A stretch of DNA of 18,453 bases, from assembly GCA_900539145.1 (NCBI GenBank), contig UQAX01000048.1, positions 1 to 18,453 on the forward strand. Direction: 5' to 3'. This document shows, piece by piece, positions 1-8,730 of this stretch. Each line of letters begins with the position of its first letter. Position 1 is the first letter of the stretch. This DNA comes from an uncultured Blautia sp. GTDB taxonomy: Bacteria > Bacillota > Clostridia > Lachnospirales > Lachnospiraceae. A model generated the notes under the pieces. The model saw only the letters and a program-made list of their open reading frames with translations. It was not told the origin of the DNA and ran no database searches. The translations under genes and the position numbers were made by a program.

Positions 1-1
1 G

Positions 2-424
2 ACGGGTTTCATGACCCCATCGGTGCCTTTCGCAGAAAGGTGGAAAATAATTATGAAAACCATTGCACAGGCAGAGCCCATCGGACCCAAAAACCTTCTC
101 GACCTTTTGATTATCATGCCTTGCACGGGAAATACCATTGCAAAGCTGGCAAACGGCATTACCGATACCCCGGTGCTGATGGCGGCGAAGGCACATCTGA
201 GAAATGAAAAACCGCTGCTGTTATCCATTTCCACCAATGATGCACTGGGAATGAATATGAAAAATATCGGGCTTTTAATGAATGCAAAAAATATCTATTT
301 TGTACCTTTTGGGCAGGACAACGCAGAGAAAAAGCCCAATTCTATGATTGCTCATACCAATCTTTTAATTCCGGCGGCAAAGGCTGCCTTGGAAGGAAAA
401 CAATATCAGCCTATTATTCAGTAA
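2..424 (+). CDS. dpaB: Dipicolinate synthase subunit B (3' part, cut by window edge)
   Basis: This is the C-terminal part of a flavoprotein-fold subunit that, with DpaA, makes dipicolinic acid from dihydrodipicolinate in the mother cell during sporulation. The reading frame is already open at base 2, so the gene starts upstream of the window and the ATG at position 11 is internal. Recognisable family stretches are AEPIGPKN, the PCTGNTIAKLANGITDTPV segment and the motif HLRNEKPLLL. The end, GKQYQPIIQ, is typical for subunit B. The stop lies 12 nt before the next gene, whose ribosome binding site overlaps the stop codon, so the two are probably co-transcribed. The presence of dpaB argues that the organism makes spores. 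Family assignment is from sequence recall and is fairly secure. The N-terminal nucleotide-binding part is not visible. Confidence 0.88.
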   Translation, partial: TGFMTPSVPFAERWKIIMKTIAQAEPIGPKNLLDLLIIMPCTGNTIAKLANGITDTPVLMAAKAHLRNEKPLLLSISTNDALGMNMKNIGLLMNAKNIYFVPFGQDNAEKKPNSMIAHTNLLIPAAKAALEGKQYQPIIQ

Positions 425-436
425 AGGAGCAAGGAC

Positions 437-2104
437 ATGAGAGGATTTTTTGATTTTACATTAGAAACCTCAGAAGATAAGCTTGTTTTTGACGGAGGAA
501 TATACAATTTCGAGGAATTAAAAAGAGAATTAACCGGCAGAGGCATTCCCATTGTAAAGAGAGATGTGCCGGAACTATGTTTAAAAGGATACCGAGAATA
601 CGGAGAAGACTTCTTTAAAAAAATAAACGGCACATTTGCTCTGGCGCTTTGGGATGGAAAAGAAAGAAAGGCTATACTTTGCAGAGATAAAATAGGAGTA
701 AAACCGCTGTATTATACCCTATTTAAAAATAAGATTTTCTTTGGCTCGACAATTCAAGACGTGCTGGAAAATTCGGGAATAGAGGCTGTTGTAACAACGG
801 AGGGACTGTGTGAAATTTTTGCACTGGGGCCTGCGAAAAGCCGCACTGCCGATATTTTTCAGGGAATTTCAGAGGTGATTCCGGCACAATATGTAGTTTT
901 TCAAGAGGGAAAACTGCAAAAGCGCATATATTGGAAATTAGAAAGCTTTAAGCATAAAGACTCTTTTCCTGAAACTGTGGAAAAAACAGCATGGTTGCTC
1001 AAAGATGCTGTAAAACGTCAGATGCAGGCGAATACCCCTGTGAGTACCTTTTTGTCAGGAGGGATAGACAGCAGTCTGGTAACGGCAATCTGTGCAAAGG
1101 AACTGAAAAGAAAGGGGCAGCAGCTGGATACCTTTTCTTTTGACTTTGAAGGAAACCGGAAATATTTTAAGGCAAATGCGTTTCAGCCCAGTCAGGACAG
1201 ACCATGGGTAGAAAAAATGGTACAGTATGCAGACACAAAGCATCGATATCTGGAATGTGACAATGATGATTTGGTGGCTTATCTGTATAAAGCCGTGGAT
1301 GCGGCAGATTTGCCTTGTATGGCAGATGTGGAAGGCTCAATGCTGTACTTTTGCGAACAGACGGCAAAGGAAAGAAAAGTGGTTTTAACAGGGGAAGGGG
1401 CAGACGAGATTTTCGGAGGCTATCCTTGGTTTTATAAGGAAGAGAGCTTTGCTATGAGAGCTTTCCCATGGTCTTTTGATATGAAGCCACGTCAGACACT
1501 TTTGGCAGATACATGGATAGAGCGTCTTCCTATGGAAGAGTATGCAAGAGAAGCTTATGAAAAAACCATAGAGGATACACCGGCGCTGGAAGGCGAAACA
1601 GGCAGAGAAAAAAGGCGAAGAGAGATTTCTTATTTAAATCTGAAATGGTTTATGGCAACACTTTTAGACAGAATGGACAGAACCAGCCGAGCTTGTGGCT
1701 TGGATGCAAGAGTGCCATTTGCAGATGAGAGAATTGTGCAGTATTTGTGGAATGTTCCATGGGATATGAAATATAGAAATCATACGGTAAAAGGGCTGCT
1801 GCGCTTTGCGGGCGAGGGATTGTTGCCGAAGGACGTTTTATGGAGAAAGAAAAGTCCTTATCCAAAAACCTATAATCCTTTCTATGAAAAGCTGCTGGGA
1901 GAAGAATTAAAAGGTGTTCTGGCAAGACCGGATGCCCCTGTAAAACAGTTTTTGGATGAAAAGAAGGTAAAGCGGTTTTTAAGCAGTCCTTCCGATTACG
2001 GAAAACCATGGTATGGCCAGCTTATGGCAGGACCGCAGATGCTGGCATATATGCTGCAAGTGAATTACTGGCTGGAAAAATATAAAATAAAAATAAAAGA
2101 ATAA
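437..2104 (+). CDS. Asparagine synthase-like protein with degenerate glutaminase domain
   Basis: The C-terminal ATP-pyrophosphatase half is intact: PP-loop SGGIDSS at residues 207-213, GEGADEIFGGY at 319-329, then the family stretch MDRTSRACGLDARVPFADE. This half activates aspartate with ATP and transfers ammonia to form asparagine. The N-terminal class II glutamine amidotransferase half is not intact. It begins MRGF instead of MCGI/MCGF, so the catalytic Cys2 is Arg. About 50-60 residues including the RHRGPD segment are absent. The glutamine-binding NGEIYN motif reads DGGIYN, and the SDTE motif aligns with DVPE. The start is fixed by AAAGGAG at 423-429, 7 nt upstream. The gap to dpaB is only 12 nt, so no missing N-terminus is hidden there. 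The protein is 555 residues, whereas full-length relatives are around 600. It may work as an ammonia-dependent synthetase or have another amidation role. It is close in name to asnB/asnO but should not be assumed to hydrolyse glutamine. Confidence 0.85.
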   Translation: MRGFFDFTLETSEDKLVFDGGIYNFEELKRELTGRGIPIVKRDVPELCLKGYREYGEDFFKKINGTFALALWDGKERKAILCRDKIGVKPLYYTLFKNKIFFGSTIQDVLENSGIEAVVTTEGLCEIFALGPAKSRTADIFQGISEVIPAQYVVFQEGKLQKRIYWKLESFKHKDSFPETVEKTAWLLKDAVKRQMQANTPVSTFLSGGIDSSLVTAICAKELKRKGQQLDTFSFDFEGNRKYFKANAFQPSQDRPWVEKMVQYADTKHRYLECDNDDLVAYLYKAVDAADLPCMADVEGSMLYFCEQTAKERKVVLTGEGADEIFGGYPWFYKEESFAMRAFPWSFDMKPRQTLLADTWIERLPMEEYAREAYEKTIEDTPALEGETGREKRRREISYLNLKWFMATLLDRMDRTSRACGLDARVPFADERIVQYLWNVPWDMKYRNHTVKGLLRFAGEGLLPKDVLWRKKSPYPKTYNPFYEKLLGEELKGVLARPDAPVKQFLDEKKVKRFLSSPSDYGKPWYGQLMAGPQMLAYMLQVNYWLEKYKIKIKE

Positions 2105-2131
2105 TGGTTTTATTAAAAATCTGCAAGGCAT

Positions 2132-2162
2132 GGGAGAGGGGCTTGCCCCTTCTCCTGTTTTT
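2132..2162 (+). terminator. Rho-independent terminator after the asparagine synthase-like gene
   Basis: A GC-rich hairpin, GGAGAGGGGC pairing with GCCCCTTCTCC (one bulged T, CTTG tetraloop), is followed by TGTTTTT. It lies 28 nt after the stop codon and separates the dpaB transcript from the murE operon. Confidence 0.8.
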
Positions 2163-2204
2163 GTGTTATTCTAAAGAGAAAGATAAATTCTACACCCGAT
2201 TATG

Positions 2205-2211
2205 AAAGGGG
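2205..2211 (+). promoter_or_regulatory. Ribosome binding site choosing the murE start
   Basis: AAAGGGG lies 11 nt before the ATG at 2223. The in-frame ATG at 2202 has no such site upstream and would place this sequence inside the gene, so 2223 is preferred. Confidence 0.6.
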
Positions 2212-2222
2212 AATATGAAAAT

Positions 2223-3695
2223 ATGAAAAAATTAGCAGATTTACTGGAGAAGCTGGAATATCAGTGTCTTCAGGGTACAATGGATAAAGAAATTACAAAT
2301 ATTACATTTGACTCCAGAAAAGCAGAAAAAGGCTGTCTGTTTTTCTGTATAAAAGGTGCGGTTTCAGACGGACACGCTTATGCCAAAGATGTGGCAGAAA
2401 AAGGCGCAGCTGTTTTAATTGTGCAGGATAAGGTGGAAGTGCCGGAAGAAGTAACCGTTATTCAGGTGGAAAACAGCCGTTATGCCATGGCATGTATCTC
2501 CGCCGCATGGTTCGGACATCCGGCAGAGAAATTAAAGACCATAGGAATTACGGGAACAAAAGGAAAAACAACCACAACCTATCTTGTAAAGTCCATTTTG
2601 GAAAATGCCGGTCATAAAACAGGACTTATCGGAACCATTGAAACCATTATCGGCGAGAAGAAAATTCCTTCTGCCAATACCACACCGGAGTCTTATCTGG
2701 TTCAGAAATACTTTGCAGAAATGGTAGAGGCAGGCTGCGACAGCGTGGTTATGGAGGTTTCTTCTCAGGGTTTGATGCTTCACAGAACAGCAGGTTTTCA
2801 GTTTGATATTGGTATTTTTACCAATATCGAGCCGGACCATATCGGTCCAAATGAGCACAAGGATTTTGCAGATTATCTTCGCTGTAAGGCGCTTCTGTTT
2901 AAGCAGTGCAAAGTTGGAATTTTTAATGCAGATGCAGACCATTTGGACGAAATTTTAGAGGGACATACCTGTCAGGTGGAAACCTTTGGATTTTCCGAAA
3001 AGGCGGATTTAAGAGCAGAAAATACAAAGCTGGTAACAGGAAAAGGAACACTGGGAATTGCCTATGATGTAAAAGGGTTGATGAATTTCCCTGTGGAAAT
3101 TGATTTGCCGGGAGCATTCAGTGTATACAATTCTCTGACTGCCATTGCCGTGTGCAGACATTTCGGCGTAACGCCGGAGAATATTCAAAAGGCATTAAAG
3201 CAGGCAAAGGTAAAAGGCAGAATTGAAATGGTAAAGGTTTCTGACGAATTTACCTTGATGATTGATTACGCACACAATGCCATGAGTTTGGAAAGTCTTT
3301 TGACAACTTTAAAGGAATATAAACCAAACCGTCTGATATGTCTGTTTGGCTGCGGTGGAAACCGCTCCAAGCTTCGCCGTTATGAAATGGGAGAAGTATC
3401 CGGAAAACTGGCAGATTTAACCATTATTACTTCGGATAATCCTCGTGATGAAGAACCGCAGGAGATTATTGATGATATTAAAATCGGCATTGGAAAGACA
3501 AACGGAAAATATGTGGAAATCATTGACAGAAAAGAAGCCATTGCCTATGCCATTCATCACGGACAGCCGGGAGATATTGTAGTTTTGGCAGGAAAAGGAC
3601 ACGAGGACTATCAGGAAATCAAGGGCAAAAAATATCCTATGGACGAGCGTGTGCTTATTCAGGAAATCTTAGAAGAAGATAAACAGAATAAATGA
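2223..3695 (+). CDS. murE: UDP-MurNAc-L-Ala-D-Glu:meso-diaminopimelate ligase
   Basis: This cytoplasmic Mur ligase adds the third peptide residue to the peptidoglycan precursor using ATP. The 490-residue protein has the three-domain family layout. The N-terminal UDP-binding domain contains TNITFDSRK. The ATP loop GTKGKTTT is at residues 111-118. The central domain has FTNIEPDHI and the conserved lysine of YLRCKALLF, and the C-terminal domain follows. The specificity motif DNPR at 405-408 is the signature of meso-diaminopimelate, rather than lysine, use. The ATG at 2223 (MKKLADLLEKL) is chosen over the in-frame ATG at 2202. The stop overlaps the priA start by 4 nt (ATGA), showing translational coupling. 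The gene stands outside a division/cell-wall (dcw) cluster. No strong promoter is evident; TTGTGT at 2161 with TAAATT at 2184 is only a weak candidate. Confidence 0.95.
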   Translation: MKKLADLLEKLEYQCLQGTMDKEITNITFDSRKAEKGCLFFCIKGAVSDGHAYAKDVAEKGAAVLIVQDKVEVPEEVTVIQVENSRYAMACISAAWFGHPAEKLKTIGITGTKGKTTTTYLVKSILENAGHKTGLIGTIETIIGEKKIPSANTTPESYLVQKYFAEMVEAGCDSVVMEVSSQGLMLHRTAGFQFDIGIFTNIEPDHIGPNEHKDFADYLRCKALLFKQCKVGIFNADADHLDEILEGHTCQVETFGFSEKADLRAENTKLVTGKGTLGIAYDVKGLMNFPVEIDLPGAFSVYNSLTAIAVCRHFGVTPENIQKALKQAKVKGRIEMVKVSDEFTLMIDYAHNAMSLESLLTTLKEYKPNRLICLFGCGGNRSKLRRYEMGEVSGKLADLTIITSDNPRDEEPQEIIDDIKIGIGKTNGKYVEIIDRKEAIAYAIHHGQPGDIVVLAGKGHEDYQEIKGKKYPMDERVLIQEILEEDKQNK

Positions 3696-5917
3696 GTAAG
3701 GTTTATGCAGATATTATTGTAGATATTTCCCAGGAAAAGCTGGATAAAAGTTTCCAGTATGAAATTCCGGAGAATTTGCAAAATCAGGTGGAAATCGGAA
3801 AAAAAGTGCTGGTTTCCTTTGGAAACGGAAACAGAAAAATAAGCGGTTATGTCATTGGGATTTCAGATACACCGAAGCTTTCACCGGAGAAAATTAAGCC
3901 TGTTTTAGAGGTTGTCACACAGGGGATTGAAATTGAGTCTCATTTGATTGCCCTTGCAGGCTGGATTGCCAAAAACTATGGCTCTACCGTCAATCAGGCA
4001 TTAAAAACCGTGCTTTTGGTAAAGGAAAAAGCTTCTGCAAAAGAAAAAAAATATATACGGCTTCTGATTTCAAAGGAAGAAGGGCAGACTTATCTGGAAG
4101 AATTTACAAGGAAGCATTATCTGGCAAAAGCCCGCCTTATAGAAGCACTTTTAGAAAATCAGGTGCTGGAATATAAGGAAGCAATGGACACTTTGAAGCT
4201 TTCCTCATCAGTGATTAAAGGAATGGAAGAAAAGAAGCTGATTGCTGTTGAAAGAGAACGCTTATATCGTACCCCTGTGCCAAAAGATGCACAAAGGGGA
4301 TATGAGTACCAGCTTTCTAAGGAACAGAAAGAAGTTGTGAGCGAGATTTTCAAAGAATGGCAGCAGGAGCAGCCTCGTCCCTGCCTCATAAAAGGAGTGA
4401 CGGGAAGCGGCAAAACACAGGTCTATATGGAGCTTATAGAGGCTGTGTTAAAGCAGGGGAAGCAGGTTATTGTACTTATTCCGGAGATTGCCTTGACTTA
4501 TCAAAATGTAGTGCGGTTTTACAGCCGTTTCGGCTCCTGTGTGTCTGTTATCAATTCCCGTTTATCTCTGGGAGAACGTTTTGACCAGTTTGAAAGGGCA
4601 AAAAAGGGAGAAATTTCCGTTGTCATTGGTCCACGCTCTGCCTTGTTTACACCTTTTCCAAATCTGGGACTGATTATTATTGATGAGGAGCATGAGGACT
4701 CCTATAAAAGTGAGAAGACACCTTGCTACCATGCAAGAGAAACCGCTGTCCAGAGAGGGAAAATGGAAAATGCAAGGGTAGTTATGGGTTCTGCTTCTCC
4801 CAGTGTAGACAGCTATTACAGAGGAAAAGCAGGTGAATATCAGCTTTTATATCTAAATGAGAGATATGGAGGAAAAGAGCTTCCAAAGGTAAAAATTGTA
4901 GACTTGAAAGAAGAATTAAAGGCCGGAAACCGTTCGATTTTCAGCCATGTACTGACAGAGAAGCTTGAAGACCGATTACAAAAAAAAGAGCAAAGTATTT
5001 TATTTCTCAACAGGAGAGGATATACAGGCTTTGTCAGTTGCAGGTCTTGCGGTTATGTAGTGAAATGTCCCCATTGTGATGTTTCTCTTACCGCTCACAG
5101 AAACGGAAAGATGATTTGTCATTACTGCGGCTATGAGATACCACAGGTAAAAACCTGTCCGTCCTGCGGTTCTCCTTATATCGGAGGATTTAAGGCAGGA
5201 ACGCAGCAGATAGAAACGCTGCTGAAGAAAAACTTTCCCAATGCAAAAATTCTCCGCATGGATGCAGATACCACAAAAAACAAAGGCGGACATGAAAAGG
5301 TGCTGTCTGCTTTTGCGGCAGGGGAGGCAGATATTCTCATTGGCACGCAGATGATTGTAAAGGGACATGATTTTCCGAATGTGACTTTTGTAGGTGTTTT
5401 GGCGGCTGATTTATCCTTATACAGCGAAGATTATCGGGCATCTGAAAAGACCTTTCAGCTTCTTTTACAGGCAGTAGGAAGGGCAGGAAGAGGACGAAAA
5501 AAGGGTGAGGCGGTTATTCAGACCTATCATCCGGAGCATTACAGTATTTTGGCGGCGGCAGCGCAGGATTATGAAGCCTTTTATCAGGCAGAGATTGGCT
5601 ATCGCCTTTTGATGGATTACCCGCCGGCTGCTTTTATGACAGCAGTGAGAGGCTCTTGTAAAAACGAAGAATTATTAAAACAGGCAATGGAATACTGCCG
5701 AAAATATATAGAAAAAATATATAAAAAAGAAGATTTGATTTTAGTAGGACCTGCTCCCGAAACAGTTGCAAAGGTGCAGGACTATTATAAAATGGTTTTA
5801 TATATGCGCCATGAAAACAGAAAAATTCTGGTCAGGCTAAAAGATGCACTGGAAAAATATATTGCAGTAAATAAAGGTTTTCAGGACATTTATATACAAT
5901 TTGATTTTAACGTTTAG
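3692..5917 (+). CDS. priA: Primosomal protein N', replication restart helicase
   Basis: PriA is a superfamily 2 3'-to-5' DNA helicase that recognises stalled or collapsed forks and starts reloading of the replicative helicase. At 741 residues it has the usual length. The N-terminal DNA-binding domain covers roughly residues 1-105. A winged-helix-like part follows, then the helicase core with Walker A GVTGSGKT at 235-242 and Walker B DEEH at 331-334. A zinc-binding insert carries eight cysteines (450, 453, 459, 462, 476, 479, 489, 492) in four pairs, as expected for two zinc ions. The late helicase motif QAVGRAGR is present, so all key elements look intact. It overlaps murE by 4 nt and is followed after 15 nt by def. 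Confidence 0.97.
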   Translation: MSKVYADIIVDISQEKLDKSFQYEIPENLQNQVEIGKKVLVSFGNGNRKISGYVIGISDTPKLSPEKIKPVLEVVTQGIEIESHLIALAGWIAKNYGSTVNQALKTVLLVKEKASAKEKKYIRLLISKEEGQTYLEEFTRKHYLAKARLIEALLENQVLEYKEAMDTLKLSSSVIKGMEEKKLIAVERERLYRTPVPKDAQRGYEYQLSKEQKEVVSEIFKEWQQEQPRPCLIKGVTGSGKTQVYMELIEAVLKQGKQVIVLIPEIALTYQNVVRFYSRFGSCVSVINSRLSLGERFDQFERAKKGEISVVIGPRSALFTPFPNLGLIIIDEEHEDSYKSEKTPCYHARETAVQRGKMENARVVMGSASPSVDSYYRGKAGEYQLLYLNERYGGKELPKVKIVDLKEELKAGNRSIFSHVLTEKLEDRLQKKEQSILFLNRRGYTGFVSCRSCGYVVKCPHCDVSLTAHRNGKMICHYCGYEIPQVKTCPSCGSPYIGGFKAGTQQIETLLKKNFPNAKILRMDADTTKNKGGHEKVLSAFAAGEADILIGTQMIVKGHDFPNVTFVGVLAADLSLYSEDYRASEKTFQLLLQAVGRAGRGRKKGEAVIQTYHPEHYSILAAAAQDYEAFYQAEIGYRLLMDYPPAAFMTAVRGSCKNEELLKQAMEYCRKYIEKIYKKEDLILVGPAPETVAKVQDYYKMVLYMRHENRKILVRLKDALEKYIAVNKGFQDIYIQFDFNV

Positions 5918-5932
5918 AAAAGGAGAGAAAAA

Positions 5933-6412
5933 ATGGCATTAAGACAAATAAGAACACAGGGTGACGATATACTTACAAAAGAGTGCAGAAAGGTAGAGAA
6001 AATGACTCCGAAAATCAGAGAGCTCATTGACGACATGTTTGATACTATGTATGAAGCTTACGGAGTAGGACTGGCAGCACCTCAGGTGGGAATTTTAAAA
6101 CAGATTGTGGTTATTGACACTACGGGAGAAGACCCCATTGTACTGATTAACCCTGAAATTATAGAAACCTCCGGCTCTCAGACAGGAGAAGAAGGATGCT
6201 TGAGCGTTCCGGGAATGTCAGGAGTGGTAACACGCCCGAATTACGTAAAAGTAAGAGCCTTTGATGAAGATATGCAGGAATTTATTTTAGAAGGTGAAGA
6301 GCTTTTGGCAAGAGCAATCTGCCATGAAACGGACCACCTTCACGGAAGATTATATACAGAATTAGTGGAAGGCGAGCTTCATCAAACAAGCTATGAGGAG
6401 GATGAAGAATGA
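5933..6412 (+). CDS. def: Peptide deformylase
   Basis: This metalloenzyme removes the formyl group from the N-terminal methionine of new proteins at the ribosome exit. All three family motifs are present in 159 residues: GVGLAAPQVG at 44-53, EGCLSVP at 87-93 with the metal ligand Cys89, and HETDH at 131-135 giving the two histidine ligands and the catalytic glutamate. The start follows AAAGGAG closely. The stop overlaps the fmt start by 4 nt, so the enzymes that add and remove the formyl group are translationally coupled. Confidence 0.97.
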   Translation: MALRQIRTQGDDILTKECRKVEKMTPKIRELIDDMFDTMYEAYGVGLAAPQVGILKQIVVIDTTGEDPIVLINPEIIETSGSQTGEEGCLSVPGMSGVVTRPNYVKVRAFDEDMQEFILEGEELLARAICHETDHLHGRLYTELVEGELHQTSYEEDEE

Positions 6413-7341
6413 GAGTAGTTTTCATGGGAACACCCGATTTTGCAACGGGAACCTTAGAAGAAATTGTAAAAAGCGGTTATGAGGTAGTTGGCGTAGTAAC
6501 ACAGCCGGATAAGCCAAAGGGAAGAGGAAAAAACCTCATGCCAACACCGGTAAAGGAAGTGGCTTTGAAATATGATTTGCCGGTATATCAGCCCCAAAGA
6601 GCAAAAGAACCGGAATTTATCGAAACTTTAAGAAGCTTAAAGCCGGATGTAATTGTGGTAGCTGCTTTTGGTCAAATTATCACAAAGGAAATTCTGGAAA
6701 TGCCTCGTTTCGGATGTGTGAACGTCCATGCTTCTTTACTTCCGGCATACAGAGGAGCAGCGCCTATTCAGTGGGCTGTTATTAATGGAGACAAAGAGTC
6801 TGGCGTTACCATTATGCAGATGGATGAAGGAATTGACACCGGAGATATGATGGATAAAGTGGTTGTTCCTATTGCAGAAGACGAGACAGGAGGAAGCCTG
6901 TTTGATAAGTTAAGCGAAGCGGGAGCAAAGCTTTGCGTAAAGGTTTTAAAGGATTTGGAAGAAGGCAAAGCAATGAGAGAAAAACAGCCAAAAGAAAGTA
7001 CAACTGCTTATGCTTCCATGATTAGCAAAGGTATGGGAGAAATTAAATGGGACTGCAAAGCAAAAGAAATCGAGCAGTTAATCCGTGGTTTAAATCCATG
7101 GCCAAGCGCTTATACAAAAGTTCATGGGAAAATGTTAAAGCTTTGGAAAGCAGAGGTTTTAGAGGATACTGCCCACAGACAGACGGGTGAAATCGTAAAA
7201 ATCGAAAAAGACGGTATTTGCGTACAGACAGGGGAAGGACTGCTGAAAATTCGTGAGCTTCAGTTAGAAGGAAAGAAACGCATGGATGCGGCAGCTTTCT
7301 TAAGAGGCTACTCCGTTTCGGAAGGGGAAATCCTTGGATAG
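6409..7341 (+). CDS. fmt: Methionyl-tRNA formyltransferase
   Basis: The enzyme transfers a formyl group from 10-formyltetrahydrofolate to initiator Met-tRNA. The 310-residue protein has the N-terminal catalytic Rossmann domain beginning MRVVFMGTPDFA. Its folate-site segment NVHASLLPAYRG is at 105-116, with Asn105 and His107, and the catalytic Asp143 is in GIDTGD. The C-terminal tRNA-binding beta-barrel domain starts near residue 205 (GEIKWD, then GLNPWPSAYT). Length and motifs are normal. It lies between def and rsmB, as in many Firmicutes. The zinc metallopeptidase gene (yugP type) often found just after fmt in relatives is absent here. Confidence 0.97.
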   Translation: MRVVFMGTPDFATGTLEEIVKSGYEVVGVVTQPDKPKGRGKNLMPTPVKEVALKYDLPVYQPQRAKEPEFIETLRSLKPDVIVVAAFGQIITKEILEMPRFGCVNVHASLLPAYRGAAPIQWAVINGDKESGVTIMQMDEGIDTGDMMDKVVVPIAEDETGGSLFDKLSEAGAKLCVKVLKDLEEGKAMREKQPKESTTAYASMISKGMGEIKWDCKAKEIEQLIRGLNPWPSAYTKVHGKMLKLWKAEVLEDTAHRQTGEIVKIEKDGICVQTGEGLLKIRELQLEGKKRMDAAAFLRGYSVSEGEILG

Positions 7342-7365
7342 AAGAATTAGAGGATTAGATAGAGT

Positions 7366-8730
7366 ATGGTAAATAAGGTGAATTTAAGAGAATTGGTACT
7401 GGGGATTTTGCTGGAAATCAATAAAGAGGGACAACATAGCCATCTGGTTATCCGCAGTACATTGGAGAAATATCAATATCTGGAAAAGCAGGAAAGAGCT
7501 TTTCTTACCAGAGTCTGCGAGGGAACATTGGAATATAAGCTGCGTCTGGACTATATCTTAGACCAGTATTCTTCCGTCCCTGTGGAAAAAATGAAGCCGG
7601 TAATCCGTGAGATTTTAAGAAGCAGCGTATATCAGCTTTTGTATATGGATAATGTGCCGGACAGCGCAGTCTGTGATGAAGCGGTGAAGCTGGCAAGAAA
7701 AAAGGGATTTTATAATCTTACGGGCTTTGTCAACGGTGTTTTAAGAAAAGTGGCAAGGGATTACAGCAGTATTCACTTTCCGGAAAAAAATCAGCCTGTG
7801 GAATATCTTTCTGTTTTATATTCCATGCCAAAATGGCTGGTAGAAAAATTTTTGGCAGAGTACGGATTTGAAAAAACAGAAAAGATGCTGGAAGCGTTTT
7901 TAAAGGAAAAACCTACCACCATTCGTATTCGTCAGCATCTGGTAGATAAAGAAGCTGTTTTGGAAAGTCTGAAAAGACAGAATGTAACAGTGGAGCCTGC
8001 ACCGTATGCAGAAAATGCCTATTATATAAAAAATTACGATTATCTTCCTGCATTGGAAGCCTTTCGTATGGGAAACATTCAGGTACAGGATGTCAGCTCC
8101 ATGCTGGTAGGAGAGGTGGCAGCGCCGAAGGAAGGTGACTACGTCATTGATTTGTGTGCAGCGCCGGGAGGAAAAACACTGTGCATTGCGGATAAATTAA
8201 AGGGAACAGGACGGATAGACGCCAGAGATATCAGCAGAACAAAAACAGACCTGATAAGGGAAAATGCCATTCGCCAGAACTTTTTAAATGTAGTGGTAAC
8301 AGAAAAGGATGCCACGCAGTTAGACTCAGAGTCCTTTGAAAAGGCGGATATTCTCATTGCGGATGTGCCTTGCTCCGGTCTGGGAGTAATCGGAAAGAAA
8401 ACAGATATTAAATACAATATCACACAGAACGGAATTGCAGAGCTTGTGAATTTGCAGAGGAAAATTCTGGAACAGGCGTCTACTTATGTAAAACCGGGCG
8501 GTACCTTGATTTACAGTACCTGTACTATTAACAAAGAAGAAAACATTGAAAATGTCCGCTGGTTTGTGGAAAATTATCCTTATGAATTAGAAAGCATCGA
8601 TGATTATCTATGTGAAGAATTAAGATGTGATACTACAAAGGAAGGATATTTACAGCTCCTTCCCGGAGTACATGATTGTGATGGATTTTTCATTGCCAGA
8701 TTAAAGAGGAAAACAGAATGGAACAAATAG
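7366..8730 (+). CDS. rsmB: 16S rRNA (cytosine-967-C5)-methyltransferase RsmB
   Basis: RsmB methylates cytosine 967 of 16S rRNA using S-adenosylmethionine. The N-terminal ~140 residues form the NusB-like RNA-binding domain (FLTRVCEGTLEYKLRLDYIL). The SAM loop CAAPGGKT is at 264-271. The two active-site cysteines of the m5C family are Cys336 in DVPCSG and Cys386 in YSTCT. At 454 residues it has the usual length. The ATG at 7366 has a modest AGAGG site 12 nt upstream, 24 nt after fmt. Its last 13 bases overlap rlmN, so two rRNA methyltransferases are made together. Confidence 0.95.
   Translation: MVNKVNLRELVLGILLEINKEGQHSHLVIRSTLEKYQYLEKQERAFLTRVCEGTLEYKLRLDYILDQYSSVPVEKMKPVIREILRSSVYQLLYMDNVPDSAVCDEAVKLARKKGFYNLTGFVNGVLRKVARDYSSIHFPEKNQPVEYLSVLYSMPKWLVEKFLAEYGFEKTEKMLEAFLKEKPTTIRIRQHLVDKEAVLESLKRQNVTVEPAPYAENAYYIKNYDYLPALEAFRMGNIQVQDVSSMLVGEVAAPKEGDYVIDLCAAPGGKTLCIADKLKGTGRIDARDISRTKTDLIRENAIRQNFLNVVVTEKDATQLDSESFEKADILIADVPCSGLGVIGKKTDIKYNITQNGIAELVNLQRKILEQASTYVKPGGTLIYSTCTINKEENIENVRWFVENYPYELESIDDYLCEELRCDTTKEGYLQLLPGVHDCDGFFIARLKRKTEWNK

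Noticed and set aside
2202..2222. Earlier murE start (MKGEYEN...)
   Set aside because: No ribosome binding site upstream, and AAAGGGG would lie inside the gene; the ATG at 2223 gives the normal MurE N-terminus.
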